DNA of 6,816 bases from Verrucomicrobiales bacterium (lineage in GTDB: Bacteria; Verrucomicrobiota; Verrucomicrobiia; Limisphaerales; UBA1100). The position numbers and the translations under genes were made by a program. The DNA lies in NCBI GenBank assembly GCA_003517285.1, contig DPAW01000236.1:1-6816 (forward strand). The letters are read 5' to 3'. This document shows positions 1 through 6,803 of this stretch, piece by piece (position 1 is the first letter of the stretch; every line of letters starts with the position of its first letter). The notes beneath the pieces were generated by a model. The model made no database searches and was not told the origin of the DNA. It worked only from the letters and a program-made list of their open reading frames with translations.

Positions 1-294
1 TGGAACGCCACGGATCTCTCGGATGAGGAGAACGATTGGTTTGAAAATCTGGGCGAGGAATCCCATGCCCACACCAATCAGGAAGCGGCGCGGGCGTTGG
101 TGGATAAACTGCTTGATGAACTGAAACCCGATGACCGCCACATTATCACCCTGCTGGAACTGGACCGAAAATCGATCCGGGAAATTGCCGATCTCACCGG
201 CCTCAGCGAATCGAACGTCAAAGTAAAAGCCCACCGTGCGCGCGAAAAAATGCGGAAAGCTGTGGATCGATTAAACCCCGAAAAATATCTGTAA
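1..294 (+). CDS. ECF-type RNA polymerase sigma factor, C-terminal part (5' truncated by window edge)
   Basis: This is the 3' end of a sigma-70 family protein; 97 codons are visible and the reading frame is open from base 1, so the true start lies upstream. The visible part begins with an acidic linker (about residues 1-30), followed by sigma region 4 (about 33-90). Region 4 has the typical D-x-L-x-P-x-x-R start (LLDELKPDDR) and a helix-turn-helix (about 57-78, with IREIADLTGLSESNVK), which in the family contacts the -35 element. The end KAHRAREKMRKAV is the usual ECF recognition-helix tail. Region 2, needed for -10 recognition and core binding, is not in the window. The next two genes, a small single-pass membrane protein and a periplasmic Spy-like protein, suggest a sigma factor held by a membrane anti-sigma factor. 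An in-frame ATG exists at 97 but would remove part of the domain context. The family is secure; the ECF subgroup cannot be set. Confidence 0.9.
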   Translation, partial: WNATDLSDEENDWFENLGEESHAHTNQEAARALVDKLLDELKPDDRHIITLLELDRKSIREIADLTGLSESNVKVKAHRAREKMRKAVDRLNPEKYL

Positions 295-313
295 ACCTGT
301 AACGAACCTGAAA

Positions 314-682
314 ATGAAACCGTCTGGAAATTTGAACATGAAGGAATCTGAGGATATTTTGCGGAAAATGCTGACCGAAACGCGGAAAATTCCGGTCGAC
401 CACGTTCCGTACGCCTTCGAAAAGCGCATCATGGCCCACATTGAAGCCGCACCCCAAGCAGCCATAAATCTCTGGCAGCAATGGAGCCAAGCCCTCTGGC
501 GAGCCGTGGTTCCTTGTCTGGCAGTAATGATTCTTGTAGCCGTTTTGGACAGCCCTGAAGCGACTGCACCAAGGCCTCAATCGACTCCTTCCGCCCCGCT
601 GACCGCCCAGACTCAAACGACCGATGAGGACCTTGAGGCCATCGTCATGTTGGCTATCGAAACCCCGACACTCGATCGCTAA
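314..682 (+). CDS. Small single-pass membrane protein, putative anti-sigma factor
   Basis: The predicted protein has 122 residues. It has a charged N-terminal segment (about 10-59, with PYAFEKRIMAHI at 32-43), one hydrophobic membrane segment (about 60-78, VVPCLAVMILVAVL) and a short Pro/Thr/Ala-rich and then acidic C-terminal tail. Positive residues before the membrane span place the N-terminus in the cytoplasm and the tail in the periplasm, which is the topology of small CnrY-like anti-sigma factors. No zinc-binding anti-sigma motif (HxxxCxxC) is present, so the assignment rests on position directly after a sigma gene, on size and on topology. It lies 19 bp after the sigma gene and 9 bp before the Spy-like gene. 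An internal ATG at 338 (residue 9) is preceded by GGAAA seven bases upstream, whereas no such site precedes 314, so the true protein may be 114 residues. No family was recognised by sequence alone. Confidence 0.72.
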   Translation: MKPSGNLNMKESEDILRKMLTETRKIPVDHVPYAFEKRIMAHIEAAPQAAINLWQQWSQALWRAVVPCLAVMILVAVLDSPEATAPRPQSTPSAPLTAQTQTTDEDLEAIVMLAIETPTLDR

Positions 683-685
683 GGA
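682..685 (+). promoter_or_regulatory. Ribosome binding site (AGGA) of the Spy-like gene
   Basis: AAGGAAAA follows directly on the stop codon of the upstream gene and puts AGGA six bases before ATG 692. It is the clearest Shine-Dalgarno match in the window and fixes this start. The other plus-strand genes mostly lack such a match and rely on overlap or other signals. Confidence 0.6.
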
Positions 686-691
686 AAACTG

Positions 692-1243
692 ATGGATCAG
701 TGGAAAGCCATTATAGCGACTTTGATGATTTTCGGCAGTGGAGTCGGCACCGGCCATTTGCTCACGCGCCAAACCGCACCCGAAACACCCGCCCCGCCAC
801 AAAACGGCACCTCTGGATTTCAACCACAATCCAATAGCAAGGAAACGCGGCCGGCGCGGCCCGTCTTTTTCCGTTCATCCGGTTATCTGGATCGCCACCT
901 TGAATTGAGTGAGGAACAGAAAAACATGATTCTGGAGCTGACCAAGCAAAGTCATCAGCGCATTTTTAAATTTGGCGAACCTTTCCGCGAGCAACTGCGC
1001 GAGGAACATCGCGATTTACAAAAACAAATCCGCGGCACCCTCACACCGGAACAAACGCGTATCTACGATAATCTCCCCCATTTCCGGTTCAATAAGGAAC
1101 CCGGCCGCCCCAAAGGTCGCCCGCCGCATCGCTCCGGACCGCCGCCGCATTTTCAGAAAAAGCCCGCGCCCCCCAACTCGGACACCCCACCGAGCGAGGT
1201 GGAACAATCTGGCCGATCGCTCCCCGACTTGAAGAACGCCTAA
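692..1243 (+). CDS. Membrane-anchored periplasmic Spy/CpxP/CnrX-like sensor protein
   Basis: The predicted protein has 183 residues. A hydrophobic N-terminal segment (about 6-24, not followed by a clear signal peptidase site) should anchor it in the inner membrane with the rest in the periplasm. A Pro/Gln/Asn-rich linker (29-57) leads to an alpha-helical domain (about 64-130) with two LTxxQ-type motifs, LSEEQ (72-76) and LTPEQ (117-121), the hallmark of the Spy/CpxP/metal-resistance sensor fold. Histidines at 69, 88 and 106 lie in the helical part and could bind metal, but none can be aligned safely to CnrX ligands. The tail (135-167) is rich in Pro, Arg, His and Lys. In relatives such proteins sense misfolded protein or metal ions and control an anti-sigma factor. 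The position behind sigma and putative anti-sigma genes fits that role. The fold is fairly secure; the signal sensed is unknown. It could instead be a plain periplasmic chaperone. Confidence 0.75.
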   Translation: MDQWKAIIATLMIFGSGVGTGHLLTRQTAPETPAPPQNGTSGFQPQSNSKETRPARPVFFRSSGYLDRHLELSEEQKNMILELTKQSHQRIFKFGEPFREQLREEHRDLQKQIRGTLTPEQTRIYDNLPHFRFNKEPGRPKGRPPHRSGPPPHFQKKPAPPNSDTPPSEVEQSGRSLPDLKNA

Positions 1244-1264
1244 TCCTCTGGCACTCTCCGCCCA

Positions 1265-2440
1265 ATGCGCGAGTCCCTCCGTGCCTGGCAGGAACAATTT
1301 GAAACCTTCGCCCTTGAGGTCATCTTCGGTGAGCGCCGGGGCAAAAAGGCCGCGCTGCTCCGGGGAGTGCTCTTTGGCCTTTCCAAGATGTTCCTCATTA
1401 TTGTCAAAGGCCGCCGCTGGCTGTACGAAGCCCGCATCATCCGCGATCACCCCCTTGGCGTACAGGTTATCACCGTGGGTAACCTCACCGTAGGCGGCAC
1501 GGGCAAGACCCCGGTTGTTGAAAAATTTGCACGCGTCCTCACTGACCAAGGTCGCAAGGTTGCCATTCTTTCCCGCGGCTATCGTTCCAAACCACCGCCA
1601 CTCACCCAGCGTTGGAAAAATAAACTCCTACTTCAGGACGAGGTCGTTCCGCCCCGCGTGGTATCTGATGGAAAGAACCTGTTGCTCAACTCCGAAGATG
1701 CCGGCGATGAACCGTACATGCTCGCCTCCAATCTCAAAGACGTAGTAGTCTTGACCGACAAGGACCGTGTGAAATCCGGCCGGTACGCCATTGAGCAATT
1801 CGGCTGCGACACCCTGCTGTTGGACGATGGGTTTCAGTACTGGAAACTCGCCGGCCGCCGACGCGACATTGTGCTTGTGGATGCCCAGCAACCGTTCGGC
1901 AATGAACACCTTCTGCCACGCGGCACGCTGCGTGAACCGCCTGAGCACATTCGCCGGGCGGACACTATCTTTATCACGAAAAGCGATGGCGAAACCGCCG
2001 GCCTGCGAGCCCGCATCCGCAAACACAACCCCAGCGCCGGAATTATCGAGTGCGTCCATTGGCCGCTCTTTTTCGAAGACGTCTTCAATCCCGACCAACG
2101 CGAACAGATCGGCTGGCTCAAGGGTAAGAAGGTGGCCACTCTTAGTGGCATCGCCCAACCCGAGAGCTTCGAGCAAAGCCTGTTGCAACAAGGCGCCGAT
2201 CTTGTCTACACCAAGCGATTCGCAGATCATCACCGGTTTAACCAGCAGGAAATTCTGAACACCATCAACCGTGCCAAGAAACGCCGCGCAGAGGTCATCC
2301 TCACCACGCAAAAAGATGCCGTGCGGTTTCCGAAAATCGACCGGCGCGATCTGCCTATCTTCTACATGCGCGTGGAAATCAAGATCCTCAGTGGCGCCAA
2401 GGACTTCGACGATTGTGTCCGCAAAATCTGTTTTCGCTGA
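1265..2440 (+). CDS. lpxK: Tetraacyldisaccharide 4'-kinase (lipid A kinase LpxK)
   Basis: LpxK phosphorylates the 4' position of the tetraacyl-disaccharide 1-phosphate to form lipid IVA, on the cytoplasmic face of the inner membrane. The 391-residue product shows the family signatures in order. A hydrophobic membrane-associating N-terminus (about 31-47) precedes the Walker A loop GGTGKT within [12 protein letters not shown] (72-83). These are followed by SRGY (103-106), AGDEP (146-150), DDGFQ (187-191), [13 protein letters not shown] (321-323) and TTQKDAV (347-353). It is longer than the E. coli enzyme (328 residues): about 25 extra residues precede the P-loop, and the stretch between SRGY and AGDEP is about 20 residues longer. 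The ATG at 1265 has no Shine-Dalgarno match, but no better start lies between it and the preceding stop 21 bp away. The stop codon shares a base with the next start, suggesting coupled translation. Function is assigned with high confidence. Confidence 0.96.
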   Translation: MRESLRAWQEQFETFALEVIFGERRGKKAALLRGVLFGLSKMFLIIVKGRRWLYEARIIRDHPLGVQVITVGNLTVGGTGKTPVVEKFARVLTDQGRKVAILSRGYRSKPPPLTQRWKNKLLLQDEVVPPRVVSDGKNLLLNSEDAGDEPYMLASNLKDVVVLTDKDRVKSGRYAIEQFGCDTLLLDDGFQYWKLAGRRRDIVLVDAQQPFGNEHLLPRGTLREPPEHIRRADTIFITKSDGETAGLRARIRKHNPSAGIIECVHWPLFFEDVFNPDQREQIGWLKGKKVATLSGIAQPESFEQSLLQQGADLVYTKRFADHHRFNQQEILNTINRAKKRRAEVILTTQKDAVRFPKIDRRDLPIFYMRVEIKILSGAKDFDDCVRKICFR

Positions 2441-3330
2441 TGGAAACCCTCCTCTACTACCTCGCTCGCACCATTGTGGCCGGGGCCCGCTGCCTGCCCC
2501 TGCGAGCGCTGGCTTGGGTCGGTCGGCGTCTAGGCGGGCTGGCTTGGATTCTGGATAAACGCCACCGGACTGTAGCCCGGGAAAACATCGCCGCCGCGTT
2601 TCCTGAAAAATCAAAACACGATGTCACCCATCTCGCTCGCGACCATTTTAAACGCCTCGGCGAAACCTACGCCTGTATCCTTCAAACCGGCGGTATGGAC
2701 GCAGAACAAATCCGGGCCATTGTTACATTCGAGGGATACGAACGACTAGAATCCGCTTTGCAGGAAGACCCCGAAGCGCGGATCATTCTCGCCATCGGCC
2801 ATTACGGGAACTTCGAGTTATTTTCCTGGATTCACCTAGGAGCTCCCACTGCCCAACCCGCTACCACCTACCGCGCGCTCCGCCAGCCACGGTTAACCGA
2901 ACTCATGCTACAACTCCGAAAAGCTTCCGGCTGCCTCTATTTCGAGCGCCGCACCGAAGGCGAGCAGCTCAAAGCTGCCATGAAAACCCCGCGCATCGTG
3001 TTGGGACTGTTAGCCGATCAAAATGCCGGCGATCACGGCCTTTGGCTGCCGGTCTTCGGACGTGAAACATCCGTCAGCCCTGCGCCCGCGGTGTTTGCCC
3101 AACGTTACAGATGCCGAGTCTTTACTTCCGCTTGTTTCCGCACCTCACCCGGCCGTTGGACTATTGAACTGGGTGAGGAAATCCCTGTTCGAGAAAACGG
3201 CAAACGCCGCTCCACTGAAGCGATCACCCGAGATATCATCGCGGCACAGGAAGAAACCATCCTGCGTGATCCCGCCAATTGGTTTTGGGTTCACAACCGA
3301 TGGAAACCCCGCCCGCAAGCCCATGAGTGA
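2440..3330 (+). CDS. Lipid A biosynthesis acyltransferase (LpxL/HtrB/MsbB family)
   Basis: This 296-residue protein belongs to the lysophospholipid acyltransferase-like group that adds secondary acyl chains to lipid A at the inner membrane. The catalytic HxxxxE motif is GHYGNFE, with His121 and Glu126. Other family landmarks are a hydrophobic N-terminal helix, RENIAAAFPE near residue 47, LADQ (191-194) followed by a GLWLPVFGR stretch (FFG-type in relatives), and NWFWVHNRWK at 280-289, which matches the family's C-terminal W-W-x-H-x-RWK box. The ATG at 2440 overlaps the lpxK stop by one base (TGATG). An in-frame TTG at 2413, inside lpxK, is less likely. The last 8 bp overlap waaF. Which acyl chain and position it uses (LpxL-like or LpxM-like) cannot be read from the sequence, so no symbol is given. 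The lpxK and waaF neighbours support a lipid A role rather than general phospholipid acylation. Confidence 0.93.
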   Translation: METLLYYLARTIVAGARCLPLRALAWVGRRLGGLAWILDKRHRTVARENIAAAFPEKSKHDVTHLARDHFKRLGETYACILQTGGMDAEQIRAIVTFEGYERLESALQEDPEARIILAIGHYGNFELFSWIHLGAPTAQPATTYRALRQPRLTELMLQLRKASGCLYFERRTEGEQLKAAMKTPRIVLGLLADQNAGDHGLWLPVFGRETSVSPAPAVFAQRYRCRVFTSACFRTSPGRWTIELGEEIPVRENGKRRSTEAITRDIIAAQEETILRDPANWFWVHNRWKPRPQAHE

Positions 3331-4414
3331 CACGCCTCAAAATCTCCTCATCCGCGGCGTTAATTGGCTGGGCGATGCCATCATGACCTTGCCGGCGATA
3401 ATGCGCCTACGCGAGGCTCTGCCCACGACACGCTTCACCCTGCTCACCGACGAGAAGCTCGCCGGCCTTTGGGAGCACACCGCGCATTTCGATCATGTCC
3501 TCACCTTCGCCAAGAGCGAATCGCCCTTCGTCATCGGCAAACGCCTCAAGCCTGAGGGTTTCGATGCCGCGCTCATTCTGCCCAACTCACTTCGCACCGC
3601 CCTCGAAGCTTGGCATGCGGACATTTCGCGCCGCATCGGTTATGCCGGAAACTGGCGAAGCCCATTGCTCACCCACGCCATTGCACCCCGGCCCGAAGCA
3701 ATTCCCATGCATAAACGGGTGGCTATCGATATCGAGTTCCGGCTCATCAATCATCTCCAGCCCCAAACCTTTCCCGCTACCGCCCATCACATTCATCAAT
3801 ACCTGCATCTGGCTCAACACCTGGGAGCCAGCACTCAACCGCTCGCGCCACAACTTAAACGCACAGGAGACGTTCCTGCATTTTCGGCGACCAAACAACC
3901 GCGACCTTACATTGGCCTGATTGCCGGAGCCGAATACGGCCCAGCCAAGCGTTGGCCCACCGAGTATTTTATCGAGACCGCTACCCAACTGATCGAGCAA
4001 CGCCGAGCCCACATGCTCCTGCTTGGGGGCTCCGGAGACCAGGACATCGCCACGGAAATTGCTGATGCCCTGCCGGGCGATCATCACACCAATCTCACCG
4101 GCCGCACCACCCTCCCCGAGTTGGTTACCGCCCTCGCCGCCTGCGATGCCGTGCTCACCAATGACACCGGTCCCATGCACGTCGCCGCCGCCGCCGGCAC
4201 GCCAGTGATCGTGCCCTTCGGCAGTACTAGTCCAGACCTCACCGGGCCCGGCCTTCCCGATGATCCAAATTCTCCCCATCAACTTCTGCGGACCATCGCC
4301 GATTGTTCGCCGTGTTTCCTTCGCAAATGCCCCATTGATTTTCGGTGCCTCAAGGAAATCACACCGACCGATACCGTTGCTGCCGTTAAACGGGTACTCG
4401 ACCAACAGGCCTGA
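3323..4414 (+). CDS. waaF: ADP-heptose:LPS heptosyltransferase II (WaaF/RfaF type, GT9)
   Basis: WaaF-type enzymes transfer heptose from ADP-heptose to the growing inner core of LPS on the cytoplasmic side of the inner membrane. The 363-residue product starts with the glycosyltransferase family 9 signature RGVNWLGDA (11-19). Its C-terminal nucleotide-sugar domain has GAEYGPAKRWP (202-212, with the family lysine at 209), NLTGRTTLPEL, and NDTGPMH (280-286) followed by AAAAGTPVIVPFGST. The YGPAKRWP form and the late cysteine cluster (Cys328, 331, 336, 342) favour heptosyltransferase II over I (WaaC). E. coli WaaF has 348 residues, so the length is normal. The frame is open further upstream (an ATG at 3023), but that extension lies inside the acyltransferase gene in another frame and does not resemble the family. 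ATG 3323, 8 bp before the upstream stop, puts the GT9 motif at the expected N-terminal position. Confidence 0.94.
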   Translation: MSDTPQNLLIRGVNWLGDAIMTLPAIMRLREALPTTRFTLLTDEKLAGLWEHTAHFDHVLTFAKSESPFVIGKRLKPEGFDAALILPNSLRTALEAWHADISRRIGYAGNWRSPLLTHAIAPRPEAIPMHKRVAIDIEFRLINHLQPQTFPATAHHIHQYLHLAQHLGASTQPLAPQLKRTGDVPAFSATKQPRPYIGLIAGAEYGPAKRWPTEYFIETATQLIEQRRAHMLLLGGSGDQDIATEIADALPGDHHTNLTGRTTLPELVTALAACDAVLTNDTGPMHVAAAAGTPVIVPFGSTSPDLTGPGLPDDPNSPHQLLRTIADCSPCFLRKCPIDFRCLKEITPTDTVAAVKRVLDQQA

Positions 4415-4465
4415 ACTATCGGCGGCACGCTTGCCTTCGCACCGTGCCTGCGGTTTACTCGCCAC

Positions 4466-5377
4466 GTGAAGATCACTGAGCTCACGGATCAATTGATCGC
4501 CTCCTATGCCAGCGTGGGCGGCATCAATCACTTGGACGGCACAAACCTGCCTTCCAAGAGCGGCATTGTGGGCCTCACCACCGATCTACTAGCGCTGTTG
4601 TTTCCCGGGTTTTTTGATAACAAGGTCACGCACTCGTCGGAAATCAAAATGGAAACCGCTCTACTGATGGATTCGGTGGCCGGCCGGCTGGAGGATGAGT
4701 TGGTAAAATGCCTCGCGCATTCGCCGCCCAACGACACTATTCAGGCCAACCCCCGCGCCGCCGCTCAAGAGATATCCATGCAGTTCCTCGGCCAACTACC
4801 CAAAGTGAGGGAGATCCTCGCCACGGATGTAGATGCCGCGTTTGACGGTGATCCGGCGGCCAAGAGCGAGGAGGAGATCATCGTAAGCTATCCCTTCGTG
4901 GAGGCCATTTCCGTGCAACGCATGGCGCATGTGCTGTATGCTGATGGCGTAGCGTTGCTGCCACGTATAATGACCGAGTGGGCTCACGAACGGACCGGCA
5001 TGGATCTGCATCCCGGAGCGCAGATCGGTCATCACTTTTTTATCGATCACGGCACGGGCACGGTGATCGGAGAAACGTGCGAGATTGGCAATCACGTGAA
5101 GCTTTACCACGGCGTAACGCTGGGTGCGCGTTCCACTTCCGGCGGCCAACAACTCGCCGGCACCAAACGGCATCCGACCATTGAAGATCACGTGACCATT
5201 TATCCCGGTGCCACCATCCTCGGCGGCCAGACTGTCATCGGCACACACAGCACCATTGGCGGCAACGTGTTTATCATGGACAGCGTGAAACCGCACTCCC
5301 TCGTCATCTACGATGGCCTCGATATGCGCGTACTGGACAAGCAGGAAAAGAAAAAGGCCAGCGACTATCACATCTAG
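4466..5377 (+). CDS. cysE: Serine O-acetyltransferase (CysE/EpsC type)
   Basis: The enzyme transfers acetyl from acetyl-CoA to L-serine, giving O-acetylserine for cysteine synthesis in the cytoplasm. The 303-residue product has a helical N-terminal region (about 1-170), then a left-handed beta-helix of hexapeptide repeats (about 177-285). Within it are DLHPGAQIGHHFFIDHGTG, with the Asp194-His195 pair at the catalytic site, GETCEIGNHVKLYHGVTLGA, and KRHPTIED with the second conserved histidine, His236. The loop between LGA and KRHP is longer than in E. coli CysE and resembles the EpsC-type variants. The start is GTG 4466: no in-frame ATG or GTG lies between the waaF stop and this point, and no Shine-Dalgarno match is visible. 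The C-terminus is lysine-rich (KQEKKKASDYHI), and its codons coincide with the terminator of the opposite-strand gene. It is co-oriented with the LPS genes after 51 bp; a metabolic link to them is not evident. Confidence 0.93.
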   Translation: MKITELTDQLIASYASVGGINHLDGTNLPSKSGIVGLTTDLLALLFPGFFDNKVTHSSEIKMETALLMDSVAGRLEDELVKCLAHSPPNDTIQANPRAAAQEISMQFLGQLPKVREILATDVDAAFDGDPAAKSEEEIIVSYPFVEAISVQRMAHVLYADGVALLPRIMTEWAHERTGMDLHPGAQIGHHFFIDHGTGTVIGETCEIGNHVKLYHGVTLGARSTSGGQQLAGTKRHPTIEDHVTIYPGATILGGQTVIGTHSTIGGNVFIMDSVKPHSLVIYDGLDMRVLDKQEKKKASDYHI

Positions 5378-5386
5378 TCGCCGGCC
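5346..5386 (-). terminator. Intrinsic terminator of the DUF1501 gene, embedded in the 3' end of cysE
   Basis: Read on the minus strand, arms at 5386-5375 (GGCCGGCGACTA) and 5367-5356 (TAGTCGCTGGCC) pair over 12 bp around a 7-base loop and are followed at once by TTTTTCTTTTCC (5355-5344). In minus-strand RNA every position pairs, with one G-U wobble (5382 with 5360). In plus-strand RNA that same pair is an A-C mismatch, and no U tract follows. The hairpin begins 16 bases after the DUF1501 stop. It occupies the last cysE codons and its TAG stop (5375-5377), so the same bases encode the cysE C-terminus and end the convergent transcript. Confidence 0.85.
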
Positions 5387-5402
5387 AAAAAGAGACCTTA
5401 AC

Positions 5403-6803
5403 TTACACCAATTCCCAAATCGGACGGCCGGTATCGCAGAGGTATTGCGGACGGCCGGTGGTGTCTTCCACGGTCACGGCGTTGGGGTTTAATCCCAAGT
5501 GCTGATACATTGTGGCAATGACGTCTTGATAATGAATCGGGCGTTCGGTGCATTCGCCGGCAATCTTATCCGTGGCTCCGATCACTTGACCTGTGCGAAT
5601 GCCGCCGCCGAACATAATAGCCGGGGACACGCGCGGCCAGTGGTCTCGCCCGCCCTTGCTGTTCACCTTGGGCGTGCGGCCAAATTCGCCCCACGCCACG
5701 ACCAGCACTTCGTCGAGCAAGCCACGCGAACGCAGGTCCGCTTCCAGCGTAGCCAGCGCATGGTCCACGATCGGCACGAGATTGCGCATGCGCGGGAAAT
5801 TCTTGGAGTGCGTGTCAAAGTCGCTGATGCTCACGCTCACCACGCGAACGCCGGCCTCGACCAGCCGCCGCGCCATCAGCAGCTTGCGCGCGGATGTGGG
5901 CCCTTCAGCCGTGTAAAATTGTTCGCCGCCCAGCTTCAGCCGCGGCGTGTATTGCCCGAGCAGCTTGGGATCTTCCTTTGTAAGATCGAGCGCATCGGCA
6001 AACTTGCCGGACGTAAGAATGCCCACCGCCTGCTGGTTGAAGCGATCCATCGCGTGCATCATTCCACTCTTATCGGACGTGCGCCGAATACCGTCGAACT
6101 GCTGCAGCAAACCCACCCGGTCATCCAGCCGCTCGGCGTTCAGGCCGGCAATCAGCTTGAGGTTCACCTGATGATCTTGACCCAAACGCGCGAGCTCGCC
6201 CTGCATACCCGTTTCCAGCTCGCGCTTGAATAGATGTGAAATATCCGGCCTGAAAGGCTTGTATGCCGGGCCGAGAAAACCGGGGCGCGCACTGTTGCGG
6301 GCCAATGGCCGGCCCTGCATGAGATCCACAAACGCAGGAGCATTGCCGCTGGAACCTAGCAATCGGTCCACCACGCAACCAAGTGCGGGACGTCCGCCGA
6401 TTCCAGAAAGTTCCTTAATGTTATACCCGCTCTGGCATTGAAACCCATCATGGCGGCCAGCCGAGCCAACGAGCGAGCGAAGAAATACAAAGCGATCCGC
6501 CGCCGCCGCCATCCGGGGCATCAACTCGGTAAGATGCACGCCGGGCAGCTTAGATCGGATACCGGAGAATTCACCCCGCAATTCCGCAGGCGCTTCCGGC
6601 TTGGGATCGATCATATCCATCTTTGGTGGGCCGCCATCAAGATGGATGTTAATCACCGCCTTGGTCGAGCCGCTCTGGCCGCCTTCCGCGCGAAGCAAAT
6701 CCGCCAGCGTGAAGCCGCCGACGCCCAACGCGCCCGCGCGCAGAAAACTGCGGCGCGATAGCCCGTCACAATGGCAGGTGGGTTGCCCGAGAAACTCCAA
6801 CAT
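5403..6803 (-). CDS. Tat-exported DUF1501 protein (alkaline phosphatase/sulfatase-like superfamily)
   Basis: The 466-residue product opens with a twin-arginine leader, SRRSFLR (16-22) and a hydrophobic stretch (about 23-37), so it should be exported folded across the inner membrane. The Cys-Asp-Gly just before the arginines is typical of PVC-group DUF1501 proteins. The body has HLDGGPPKMDMIDPK (54-68), DFDTH (328-332), GEFGRTP (372-378) and GRDHWP (385-390). These are the DUF1501 hallmarks and supply the Asp and His residues that would bind metal in the alkaline phosphatase-like fold. The true substrate of the family is not established; sulfated or phosphorylated compounds are only a guess. 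Such genes often follow a DUF1549/DUF1553 (planctomycete cytochrome-type) gene; here the upstream side falls outside the window after 13 bases. GGA directly abuts the ATG. The gene converges on cysE and ends with its own terminator. Family membership is secure, the biochemical role is not. Confidence 0.93.
   Translation of the reverse strand: MLEFLGQPTCHCDGLSRRSFLRAGALGVGGFTLADLLRAEGGQSGSTKAVINIHLDGGPPKMDMIDPKPEAPAELRGEFSGIRSKLPGVHLTELMPRMAAAADRFVFLRSLVGSAGRHDGFQCQSGYNIKELSGIGGRPALGCVVDRLLGSSGNAPAFVDLMQGRPLARNSARPGFLGPAYKPFRPDISHLFKRELETGMQGELARLGQDHQVNLKLIAGLNAERLDDRVGLLQQFDGIRRTSDKSGMMHAMDRFNQQAVGILTSGKFADALDLTKEDPKLLGQYTPRLKLGGEQFYTAEGPTSARKLLMARRLVEAGVRVVSVSISDFDTHSKNFPRMRNLVPIVDHALATLEADLRSRGLLDEVLVVAWGEFGRTPKVNSKGGRDHWPRVSPAIMFGGGIRTGQVIGATDKIAGECTERPIHYQDVIATMYQHLGLNPNAVTVEDTTGRPQYLCDTGRPIWELV

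Noticed and set aside
218..829. Minus-strand open frame (203 codons) across the sigma, anti-sigma and Spy-like genes
   Set aside because: It crosses three plus-strand genes and has no domain signature. The plus strand has region 4, a membrane span and a good ribosome binding site before 692.
2413..2439. TTG start for the acyltransferase inside lpxK
   Set aside because: The ATG at 2440 sits exactly at the lpxK stop (TGATG), the common coupled arrangement, and gives a normal N-terminus.
1628..2614. Long minus-strand open frame (328 codons) opposite lpxK
   Set aside because: It is the antisense shadow of lpxK and the acyltransferase start. It has no recognisable domain, while the plus strand carries every LpxK motif.
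3023..3322. N-terminal extension of waaF from the ATG at 3023
   Set aside because: It would overlap the acyltransferase gene by about 300 bp, and its translation does not resemble the GT9 N-terminus, which starts properly at 3323.
4424..4448. Inverted repeat GGCACG/CGTGCC in the waaF-cysE gap as a possible terminator
   Set aside because: The stem is only 6 bp with a 13-base loop and no T tract follows on either strand; likely chance in GC-rich DNA.
3587..4531. Long minus-strand open frame (314 codons) opposite waaF
   Set aside because: It is a Gly-rich antisense translation of GC-rich codons with no family signature; the sense strand is a clear GT9 enzyme.
5499..6233. Plus-strand open frame (244 codons) opposite DUF1501
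   Set aside because: Its His/Arg/Ala-rich composition is typical of an antisense shadow, and the minus strand shows unbroken DUF1501 motifs.
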